In this document: positions 1-5,077 of the stretch, one piece after another
How the letters are laid out: the number at the start of each line of letters is the position of its first letter
Numbering within the stretch: position 1 is the first letter of the stretch
Origin: Gammaproteobacteria bacterium
Lineage (GTDB): Bacteria > Pseudomonadota > Gammaproteobacteria > Pseudomonadales > Azotimanducaceae
Length of the DNA stretch: 5,077 nucleotides
Direction: 5' to 3'
NCBI GenBank assembly: GCA_026706425.1
Contig: JAPOYW010000664.1
Span: 1 to 5,077 of the forward strand
Notes under the pieces: model-generated
Database searches by the model: none
What the model was told of the DNA's origin: nothing
What the model saw: only the letters and a program-made list of their open reading frames with translations
Made by a program: the position numbers and the translations under genes

Positions 1-1
1 G

Positions 2-424
2 CAACTGGCGGGCGAGGCCGGAACCAGCGCGTCGGCTCTGCATCGGTACGAAACCGGCTGGGACCGTTTCGAGGTAGCCACGCTGCGGCGTATTGCCATG
101 GCGCTGGGGGCTCAGCTGGAGGTCCACTTGGTTGCCTTGGAATCACCGACGCACGAAAAACCTAGCGCCCCATCGCTCGTCAACGTGCTGCAGCCGCTTT
201 TCTGGGACAAGCGCCTCGTGGCCGATGACCTGGAGTCCCACCCCGGGTGGGTGCTGTCTCGCGTGCTCGCATTCGGCAACGCGGATCAGGTGCGTGCCGC
301 CAGGGCGTTCTTTGGCGATGACGCGATCCGCGATGCGATCGACCGACGCGGCATGGATGCTCGGACGCGTCGGTATTGGAATCTAGTGTTGGGCGGCGAC
401 GATGCATCCCCGGGTACTCAGTAA
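2..424 (+). CDS. Partial Xre-type HTH protein with DUF6922-like C-terminus, probable antitoxin (5' end missing)
   Basis: The reading frame is open from the first bases and gives 140 residues before a TAA at 422-424; the start lies upstream of the window. Fragment residues 1-40 look like the end of an Xre/Cro helix-turn-helix: LAGEAGTSASALHRYETG (second and recognition helices), then a helix ending RRIAMALGAQLEVHL. Residues about 60-131 (PLFWDK, HPGWVLSRVLAFGN, a stretch of charged helices, then RRYWNLVLG) resemble the DUF6922 domain found in proteins encoded next to AbiEii-type nucleotidyltransferases. The next gene is exactly such a protein and overlaps this one by 23 bases, so the inferred role is the DNA-binding antitoxin and autorepressor of the pair. 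The ATG at 98 falls inside the HTH domain and is not the true start. The HTH call is firm; the DUF6922 assignment is from memory of the family pattern. Confidence 0.85.
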   Translation, partial: QLAGEAGTSASALHRYETGWDRFEVATLRRIAMALGAQLEVHLVALESPTHEKPSAPSLVNVLQPLFWDKRLVADDLESHPGWVLSRVLAFGNADQVRAARAFFGDDAIRDAIDRRGMDARTRRYWNLVLGGDDASPGTQ

Positions 425-1022
425 GGCGGGCTGGTCAACCGTCCGACAGCTGGCTGCGGCGGGCATCACGGACGGCTGGACGCTCGCAGGCGGTACGGCC
501 CTTGCCTTGCAGATCGGCCACCGCTACTCCGAGGATTTGGACTTCTTCCGAACCGGATCCTTCGACGTGGGGCGCCTGCTGGCCCGAACCGCGGAGGTTG
601 ACGAGGTGCGCGTACTAAGCCGGACCGGCGACACATTGCATGTGCTGCTGGCGGGCTTGAGGATCAGTTTTTTCGAGGCAGAGGCACCGCTGTTGTTTCC
701 GGCGAGCGAATACCGCGGGCTGTCCCTGGCGGACCCACGGGACATCGCGGCGATGAAGGTCATTGCCATTGGTGGTCGAGGTAGCCGCAAGGACTTCATC
801 GATCTCTATTCCCTGCTGAAGGGCGGCATGAATCTGCCGGAGATCCTGTTACTCGTCGAGAGGCGTTTCGCGAACATCGACCACAACACCTACCACCTGC
901 AGAAGAGTCTGGTGTGGTTCGACGACGCCGAGGCGGAACCGATGCCGCACATGATCCGCGACATCGAATGGCCGTCGGTGCGCCGGGAAATCGAGGCTGC
1001 GGTGAAAGCGATTTCGGTGTGA
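402..1022 (+). CDS. AbiEii/AbiGii-family nucleotidyltransferase (probable toxin)
   Basis: This 206-residue protein carries the nucleotidyltransferase signature of the AbiEii/AbiGii (DUF1814) family near its N-terminus: LAGGTALALQIGHR at residues 28-41, then S43, and acidic residues D45 and D47 in EDLDFF, the expected metal ligands. A second conserved block at residues 109-138 contains DPRDIAAMKV, then RKDFIDLYSLL with K119, K130, D131 and D134, matching the later conserved lysine/aspartate motifs of the family. Characterised relatives (AbiEii, MenT) are toxins; some transfer nucleotides to tRNA 3' ends. No active-site residue appears lost, so the gene looks functional. The ATG at 402 lies within the end of the upstream HTH gene (23-base overlap), which suggests translational coupling; no strong Shine-Dalgarno is visible. 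A TGA closes it at 1020-1022. The target cannot be read from sequence. A phage-defence role is possible but unproven. Confidence 0.9.
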   Translation: MHPRVLSKAGWSTVRQLAAAGITDGWTLAGGTALALQIGHRYSEDLDFFRTGSFDVGRLLARTAEVDEVRVLSRTGDTLHVLLAGLRISFFEAEAPLLFPASEYRGLSLADPRDIAAMKVIAIGGRGSRKDFIDLYSLLKGGMNLPEILLLVERRFANIDHNTYHLQKSLVWFDDAEAEPMPHMIRDIEWPSVRREIEAAVKAISV

Positions 1023-1027
1023 TCGTC

Positions 1028-1048
1028 AACCGCGGCGGAAGGGCGGTT
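1028..1048. terminator. Weak stem-loop at the convergent gene junction, possible bidirectional terminator
   Basis: AACCGC (1028-1033) pairs perfectly with GCGGTT (1043-1048) around a 9-base loop, between the toxin stop (1020-1022) and the stop of the opposing PhyH gene (1047-1049). Placement between convergent genes suits a shared terminator, but no T tract follows on either strand and the stem is only 6 bp. Other short GC pairings are possible here. Confidence 0.25.
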
Positions 1049-1904
1049 ACGTGTGCCCCGTGAGGCCAAGCAGCTCTCGGATTTCCTCGTCGCCATCCGC
1101 GATTAGCTCACGGGTCAGACCATCGGCGGGTGCCGGGCCGCCGTGGGGCGACTCCCGCAGCCAGCACGGCGTGTAGGACAGGATGAGCACGCGACGCTTC
1201 CCCGCGCGTGGGGACAGAGCCCGGTGCCACAGGTTCGAATGGAGGATCACCATGCTGCCGGCCGGGAGGCGCAGCGTCTGCTCGCCGGGCACGGGTTCGT
1301 AGCGCGCCGGAGGCGGCTCGCGGTCGAGCCAGTGGTGGGAACCGGGTACCACCGAGAGGGGGCCGGTGTCATCGTTCAACCCGTCGAGATAGATCAGGCA
1401 GTCGATGGCGTGCGGTCGCGAGAACCAGGGCGGCAGCGGGTTCGGGACGACGCGCAGGTGTTGATGCCAAGGGGTGTCCTGGTGTTCCGCACCGGCGTGC
1501 GACACGCGCGCGGACAATCCCCTCAGACGCACCAACGGTCCCATCATGGCGCGTGCGACCGACAGCGCGGGCGGCCAGGAGAGGAGGTCGTGAAACGCGG
1601 CGTCCTTGTCGAGCAGGTGGCGCAGGATGATGCCCCAGGAACGCACCGGCGGTTCGTCCGGGCGGGCGTCCGGCGGCGGCCGGTGCGCGGGCCATTCCTT
1701 CTCGGTCAAGCGATCCAGCGCACGGCGCAGCGACTCCAGCCAATCGCCGGTGATCGCTGCCTCGCGGATCAGAAATCCGTCTCGGCCGAGCGATTCCAAC
1801 TCGTCGGGCCTCGCGCAGACGGCCACGCCGCGCACCAAGGGCTCGCCGCCCATATGGTCCTTGAGCACGTGGTAGCTGATCTGGTGTGTCGCCATTGCGG
1901 GCAT
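1047..1904 (-). CDS. PhyH (phytanoyl-CoA dioxygenase) family oxygenase with atypical H-x-H metal motif
   Basis: The protein has 285 residues, normal for the PhyH family of Fe(II)/2-oxoglutarate-dependent oxygenases, which are cytoplasmic in bacteria. Landmarks: DGFLI near residues 42-46 (typical N-terminal PhyH strand), TPWHQHLRVVP at 144-154, TGPLSVVPGSHH at 180-191, LPAGSMVILHSNLWHRA at 213-229, and GKRRVLILSYTP at 235-246. H227 fits the distal iron histidine and R238, eleven residues later, the 2-oxoglutarate-binding arginine. The proximal motif is normally WHQD; here it is W-H147-Q-H149, so the acidic ligand is replaced by histidine. A nearby HQD (141-143) is an alternative ligand pair but aligns less well. 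The start at 1904 was chosen because AGGGGAG lies 7 bases upstream; an in-frame ATG at 1952 has no such support and one at 1895 is too far from it. The gene is divergent from the lysine-type operon. The substrate is unknown; family membership is firm, enzymatic activity is not. Confidence 0.88.
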   Translation of the reverse strand: MPAMATHQISYHVLKDHMGGEPLVRGVAVCARPDELESLGRDGFLIREAAITGDWLESLRRALDRLTEKEWPAHRPPPDARPDEPPVRSWGIILRHLLDKDAAFHDLLSWPPALSVARAMMGPLVRLRGLSARVSHAGAEHQDTPWHQHLRVVPNPLPPWFSRPHAIDCLIYLDGLNDDTGPLSVVPGSHHWLDREPPPARYEPVPGEQTLRLPAGSMVILHSNLWHRALSPRAGKRRVLILSYTPCWLRESPHGGPAPADGLTRELIADGDEEIRELLGLTGHT

Positions 1905-1911
1905 CGTAGCA

Positions 1912-1918
1912 CTCCCCT
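1912..1918 (-). promoter_or_regulatory. Shine-Dalgarno site that fixes the PhyH start
   Basis: On the minus strand AGGGGAG is followed by a 7-base spacer and ATG at 1904. This is the strongest ribosome binding site in the window and decides the start in favour of 1904 over the upstream in-frame ATG at 1952. Confidence 0.8.
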
Positions 1919-1937
1919 TCCGTGCTATGGTCGCGGG

Positions 1938-1958
1938 CACGCGGGCAATCACCGCGTG
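1938..1958. repeat. Perfect 7+7 bp inverted repeat, candidate operator
   Basis: CACGCGG (1938-1944) and CCGCGTG (1952-1958) are exact reverse complements around the 7-base spacer GCAATCA. The 21-base element begins 34 bases upstream of the PhyH start codon and lies 134 bases upstream of the dehydrogenase start. The 14-base centre-to-centre spacing of its half-sites is not a full helical turn, but the size and location suit a dimeric repressor or activator site. It could also form a hairpin in the PhyH leader RNA. GC-rich DNA makes short chance palindromes common, so this is tentative. Confidence 0.4.
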
Positions 1959-2092
1959 GGCCGGTGTTGCTGGCCCCGATCACGGACTTCATCTACTCTC
2001 GGCGTCGAATTGGCGCCGCCTCGTGGGCGTTTATGTCGTTGACCATCTCATCGCGGCAAGACCGATCCGTCCCTCGCCGGCAGGCGCAGACC

Positions 2093-3190
2093 ATGAGCCC
2101 CGTGGCTTTGGTTGGCGCCGGCAAGATCGGTCAAACGATCTGCCACTTCCTGAACGAGTCCGGGAGCTACCGCGTCACCCTGGTGGATAGCGACCCGAAG
2201 CGATTGGACCACGCGCCCGAGCATCCGGGGCTCGCCAAACGGCGGATCGACGTCACCGACGTGGATGCACTGGCGCGGGCGCTTGCCGACCACTTTGCCG
2301 TCATCAACGCCGGCCCTTTCTTTCTCACCGAGGCCGTGGCCTGCGCAGCCGTGCGAAGCCGGCTGCACTATCTCGACCTCACCGAGGACATCGCGAGTGC
2401 GCGCAGGGTTCGGGAACTCGCCCAGGGCGCCGACAAGGCCCTGATCCCGCAGTGCGGTCTCGCGCCGGGATTCGTCTCGATCGTAGCGAACGACATCGCC
2501 GAGGGTTTCGAGAGCCTCGATACGCTCAGCATGCGCGTCGGCGCGTTGCCGGAATTCCCCACGAACTCGCTAAGCTACAACCTGACTTGGAGCACGGACG
2601 GGGTCATCAACGAGTACTGCGAGCCGTGCAACGTGATCGTCAACGGCCAGGCCACCGAAGTGCAGCCGTTGGAGCACCTCGAGGAGTTCCACCTCGACGG
2701 CGTTGCCTACGAATCCTTCAATACGTCGGGCGGGCTAGGAACCCTCGGCGACACGCTGATCGGCAAGGTCAGGAATCTGAACTACCAGACCATCCGCTAT
2801 CCCGGGCACTGCGACATCATGAAGGTTCTCCTGCACGACCTGCGCCTCGCCGACCGCCGGGAACTCTTGAAGGATGTCCTCGAGAACGCGGTGCCGACCA
2901 CCGTCCAGGACGTCGTCCTGGTCTTCGTGACCGCTAGCGGCGAGAGAGACGGCTACTTCCTGCAGGAGTCCTACGCCAACAAGATATACAGTCGGACCGT
3001 GGGCGGCCGGCAATTGAGCGCCATTCAGATCACCACCGCCGCGAGCGTATGCGCGACCTTGGACCTGCTTCGCGAAGGCGGGATTCCCCAGGCTGGGTTT
3101 GTTCGCCAGGAACAGGTTCGCCTGAAGGACTTTCTTGGCAACCGCTTCGGCAGGTATTTTCAGCAGGAAGCGCAGCGGAACCACACATGA
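2093..3190 (+). CDS. Saccharopine dehydrogenase / lysine 6-dehydrogenase family oxidoreductase
   Basis: Starting at ATG 2093 the protein has 365 residues and opens directly with the Rossmann strand VALVGAGKIG (G8, G10, G13 form GxGxxG). D32 in TLVDSD, at the end of the second strand, favours NAD over NADP. Other family features are INAGPF (71-76), YLDLTED (93-99), CGLAPGF (121-127), TSGGLGT (211-217) and IRYPGH (234-239), matching the fold of saccharopine dehydrogenases and bacterial lysine 6-dehydrogenases. Either would yield 2-aminoadipate 6-semialdehyde, from saccharopine or directly from lysine. No lysine-ketoglutarate reductase domain is fused or adjacent, and the next gene consumes that semialdehyde, so lysine 6-dehydrogenase is the preferred reading. 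The frame is open back to 1922, but the extra residues precede the Rossmann strand and look non-coding; a weak AGG sits 8 bases before 2093. It ends with TGA at 3188-3190. Family is firm, exact substrate inferred. Confidence 0.85.
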   Translation: MSPVALVGAGKIGQTICHFLNESGSYRVTLVDSDPKRLDHAPEHPGLAKRRIDVTDVDALARALADHFAVINAGPFFLTEAVACAAVRSRLHYLDLTEDIASARRVRELAQGADKALIPQCGLAPGFVSIVANDIAEGFESLDTLSMRVGALPEFPTNSLSYNLTWSTDGVINEYCEPCNVIVNGQATEVQPLEHLEEFHLDGVAYESFNTSGGLGTLGDTLIGKVRNLNYQTIRYPGHCDIMKVLLHDLRLADRRELLKDVLENAVPTTVQDVVLVFVTASGERDGYFLQESYANKIYSRTVGGRQLSAIQITTAASVCATLDLLREGGIPQAGFVRQEQVRLKDFLGNRFGRYFQQEAQRNHT

Positions 3191-3197
3191 GCATGTC

Positions 3198-4736
3198 ATG
3201 GGCGCATTGACCGACCTGGACGCGATCCTCACCGCCCTGTCCATGCCCGCGGCCGTTGCCCACGATGGGGCCTTGGCCGTTTACTCGCCTATCGACGGCA
3301 ACGCCATCGCGGGCGTGGCCACCGACGACTCCGAGTCGGTACGGCGGAAGGTGGAGGCGGCGGAGCGCGCGTATTCGCAATGGCGGCGCGTGCCGGCCCC
3401 TCGGCGCGGCGAACTGATTCGACTGTTCGGCGAGGAACTGCGCCGACATAAGGACGCGCTTGGCGCCCTCGTGACGCTTGAGACCGGCAAGATCCATGCA
3501 GAGGGTCTCGGCGAAGTCCAGGAGATGATCGACATCTGCGACTTCGCCATCGGCTTGTCCCGCCAGCTCTACGGACTGACCATGCCTTCCGAACGCCCGG
3601 GTCACAGGATGGCCGAGCTTTGGCATCCGATGGGCGTTGTCGGCGTGATATCGGCATTCAACTTCCCGGTGGCCGTGTGGTCTTGGAACACGGCCCTGGC
3701 ATTGGTCTGCGGGAACAGCGTCGTGTGGAAGCCCTCCGAAAAGACCCCGTTGTGCGCCCTGGCTTGCCAGGCGCTGTTCGAACGCGCTGCGGCAGCCATC
3801 GACGACGCGCCGCCCAAGCTCGTTCAGGTGGTTGTCGGCGATGCGGGAATCGGCGATGCGCTAGTCCGGAACCCGCGCCTCCCGGTTGTCAGCGCCACCG
3901 GAAGCACGCGCATGGGCCGCGCCGTGGCACCGGTGGTCGCCCAACGGTTCGGGCGCTGCATCTTGGAGCTTGGTGGCAACAACGGCATGATCGTGACGTC
4001 CTCCGCCGATCTGGAACTCGCGGTACGGGCCATCCTGTTCTCGGCCGTCGGGACCGCCGGTCAGCGCTGCACCACCTTGCGCCGACTCATCGTCCACGAG
4101 CGCGTCCACGATGAGTTGATCGCGTCGCTTCATAGCGCCTTTGACCAAGTGCGGGTAGGCAACCCGTTCGAGCCTGATACGGTCGTGGGGCCGCTGATCG
4201 ATGCAACGGCGTTCGACGCGATGCAACATGCCCTCGTTGTGTCGAGGGATTCGGGGTTCGAGGTCCAGGGCGGGCAACGTGTCGACGTGGCGGGCTGTGA
4301 GAATGGCCACTACGTACAACCGGCGATCGTCCGGGCCGGCGTTCAGAATGGCATCGTCAAGGCGGAGACGTTCGCGCCCATTCTCTATGTCATCCCCTAC
4401 GGCGAGTTCGACGAGGCGTTGGCACTGCACAATGACGTCCCCCAGGGACTGTCGTCGTGCGTGTTTACCCGGAACCTCCTGGAGGCCGAGGAGTTTCTCT
4501 CGGCACAGGGCAGCGACTGCGGGATCGCCAACGTCAACATCGGCCCCAGCGGCGCCGAGATCGGCGGGGCGTTCGGCGGCGAAAAGGAAACCGGGGGCGG
4601 CCGCGAGTCCGGGTCGGACGCCTGGAAAGGCTACATGCGGCGTTGCACCGCGACCGTCAACTATTCGTCGGACCTGCCGCTCGCTCAAGGCATTGAATTT
4701 GGCACGGGAGGCGCCGGCGCGGGCCGGATGTCCTGA
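3198..4736 (+). CDS. amaB: ALDH7-family L-2-aminoadipate-6-semialdehyde / piperideine-6-carboxylate dehydrogenase
   Basis: This 512-residue NAD-dependent aldehyde dehydrogenase closely resembles human ALDH7A1 (antiquitin) and bacterial AmaB. It oxidises 2-aminoadipate 6-semialdehyde, in equilibrium with cyclic piperideine-6-carboxylate, to 2-aminoadipate in lysine catabolism. Visible residues: N155 in AFNFP (oxyanion site), K178 in VWKPSEK (cofactor), GSTRMG at 235-240, general base E257 in LELGGNN, and nucleophile C291 in GTAGQRCTT. R290 beside the cysteine and the glutamate in GEVQE (about residue 106) correspond to ALDH7A1 residues that hold the aminoadipate substrate. The C-terminal SGAEIGGAFGGEK and GGGRESGSDAWK blocks are ALDH7 hallmarks. 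The start at 3198 follows the preceding stop by 7 bases, indicating one operon; a start at 3135 would run into the upstream gene. A short glycine-rich tail (GTGGAGAGRMS) extends past the usual end. The symbol is assigned by family, not by organism. Confidence 0.95.
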   Translation: MGALTDLDAILTALSMPAAVAHDGALAVYSPIDGNAIAGVATDDSESVRRKVEAAERAYSQWRRVPAPRRGELIRLFGEELRRHKDALGALVTLETGKIHAEGLGEVQEMIDICDFAIGLSRQLYGLTMPSERPGHRMAELWHPMGVVGVISAFNFPVAVWSWNTALALVCGNSVVWKPSEKTPLCALACQALFERAAAAIDDAPPKLVQVVVGDAGIGDALVRNPRLPVVSATGSTRMGRAVAPVVAQRFGRCILELGGNNGMIVTSSADLELAVRAILFSAVGTAGQRCTTLRRLIVHERVHDELIASLHSAFDQVRVGNPFEPDTVVGPLIDATAFDAMQHALVVSRDSGFEVQGGQRVDVAGCENGHYVQPAIVRAGVQNGIVKAETFAPILYVIPYGEFDEALALHNDVPQGLSSCVFTRNLLEAEEFLSAQGSDCGIANVNIGPSGAEIGGAFGGEKETGGGRESGSDAWKGYMRRCTATVNYSSDLPLAQGIEFGTGGAGAGRMS

Positions 4737-4752
4737 GCGTGCCGGTCGCCGT

Positions 4753-5077
4753 ATGAAGCGGCTCTACAGGTTCGTGTGGCTGCTGTGTCTCGCCTCTGGC
4801 TGTGGCGGGGGTGGCGGATCGGGCTCGCCGCCCGTGGAACCGGTGGGTCCGGTCGTCCCGCCACCCGAACCCGTGGAATCCCCATTGACCTTCGAGCTGG
4901 ACACGGCGACGTCGTTCTCCCGCTCATTTGGGAGCGACCCCGCCGCCGGATCAACCCTCGAGATAGATCCCGAACTGTTTGGCGGCGGCTTCGCGGCCGC
5001 CGATGTCGATGCCGATGGCGACGTGGACTTCTACGTGGTCGGCGGCAACACCATGCCGAACCACTTCTACCGCAACC
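4753..5077 (+). CDS. Partial lipoprotein with VCBS/FG-GAP repeat, CRTAC1/ASPIC-UnbV-like (3' end missing)
   Basis: From ATG 4753 the frame stays open to the window end, giving the first 108 residues. It begins with a lipoprotein signal peptide: basic MKRLYR, hydrophobic FVWLLCLA, and a lipobox ending A-S-G-C17, followed by a flexible glycine run and a proline-rich spacer (residues 26-44) that would lift the domain from the membrane. Residues 77-108 hold FGGGFAAADVDADGDVDF, with D84, D86, D88 and D92 in the DxDxDGxxD calcium-binding pattern of VCBS/FG-GAP repeats, then MPNHFYRN, like the NxLYRN segment of CRTAC1/ASPIC-UnbV proteins. Such proteins are usually several hundred residues long and lie on the outer surface; their function is poorly known. 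The gene starts 16 bases after the aldehyde dehydrogenase stop and may be cotranscribed, although no good Shine-Dalgarno is visible and nothing links it to lysine use. Confidence 0.8.
   Translation, partial: MKRLYRFVWLLCLASGCGGGGGSGSPPVEPVGPVVPPPEPVESPLTFELDTATSFSRSFGSDPAAGSTLEIDPELFGGGFAAADVDADGDVDFYVVGGNTMPNHFYRN

Larger units (their letters stand above)
1905..2092. other. Divergent intergenic region between PhyH and dehydrogenase genes
   Basis: These 188 bases separate the two divergent starts and must hold promoters for the PhyH gene and probably for the dehydrogenase operon. I looked for sigma70-like boxes on both strands and found no pair with good matches and 16-18 base spacing. The visible structures are a 7+7 inverted repeat at 1938-1958 and a smaller GGGCC/GGCCC inverted repeat at 1958-1962 and 1972-1976. 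Open frames extend into this region from both genes, but both continuations lack homology-like sequence and are read as non-coding. Confidence 0.6.

Noticed and set aside
1958..1976. GGGCC/GGCCC inverted repeat near the candidate operator
   Set aside because: Only 5-bp arms with a 9-base loop in GC-rich DNA and no T tract; too easily produced by chance to call a regulatory site on its own.
1967..1999. Possible sigma70 promoter (TTGCTG with TACTCT) for the dehydrogenase operon
   Set aside because: The spacing is 21 bases and the -10 match is poor (3 of 6), so it does not meet a reasonable standard.
1143..2042. A 299-codon plus-strand open frame opposite the PhyH gene
   Set aside because: It is rich in Arg, Gly and Pro with no recognisable motif, and runs antisense to a gene with clear family motifs and a strong ribosome binding site. 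It is a shadow of high-GC coding sequence.
1922..2092. N-terminal extension of the dehydrogenase to the ATG at 1922
   Set aside because: The added 57 residues precede a Rossmann strand that normally begins within a few residues of the start, have no domain character, and would nearly overlap the divergent PhyH start region.
3835..3860. Direct repeat TCGGCGATGCG at 3835-3845 and 3850-3860
   Set aside because: It is an in-frame 15-base echo encoding GDAGIGDA inside a conserved part of the aldehyde dehydrogenase; ordinary coding sequence explains it.
3861..4688. A 275-codon minus-strand open frame inside the aldehyde dehydrogenase gene
   Set aside because: It lies wholly antisense to an ALDH7 gene whose catalytic motifs are all present in the plus-strand frame; the antisense product shows no recognisable domain.

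Overview
The window is GC-rich, tightly packed bacterial DNA. A lipoprotein signal peptide, the PhyH-family oxygenase and the lysine-type catabolic pair suggest a Gram-negative bacterium, most likely a proteobacterium. That placement is inferred from gene content and base composition; there is no rRNA or marker gene to prove it. I see no tRNA, rRNA, CRISPR array, insertion sequence or prophage gene.

Layout, left to right. (1) Positions 2-1022, plus strand: a two-gene module that looks like a toxin-antitoxin or abortive-infection pair. The first gene, cut by the window start, encodes an Xre-type helix-turn-helix protein with a C-terminal domain resembling DUF6922. It overlaps by 23 bases an AbiEii/AbiGii-type nucleotidyltransferase with an intact active-site signature. 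(2) Positions 1047-1904, minus strand: a PhyH (phytanoyl-CoA dioxygenase) family protein, convergent with the toxin gene. Its usual HxD iron motif reads H-Q-H. (3) Positions 1905-2092: a 188-base divergent intergenic region with a perfect 7+7 inverted repeat that could be an operator. (4) Positions 2093-4736, plus strand: a two-gene operon, a saccharopine dehydrogenase/lysine 6-dehydrogenase family protein followed 7 bases later by an ALDH7-family aminoadipate-semialdehyde dehydrogenase. (5) From 4753 to the window end, plus strand: the start of a lipoprotein with a proline-rich linker and a VCBS/FG-GAP-type calcium-binding repeat, resembling CRTAC1/ASPIC-UnbV surface proteins.

How the genes fit together: the operon in (4) reads as lysine degradation. 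The first enzyme would oxidise the epsilon-amino group of lysine (or split saccharopine) to 2-aminoadipate 6-semialdehyde, which cyclises to piperideine-6-carboxylate. The ALDH7 enzyme would oxidise this to 2-aminoadipate. The divergent PhyH oxygenase may share regulation with the operon and may act on a related small molecule, but only its position supports that. The toxin-antitoxin pair looks like an independent accessory module beside a metabolic locus. The most unusual points are the altered iron motif of the PhyH protein and the inverted repeat between the divergent genes.
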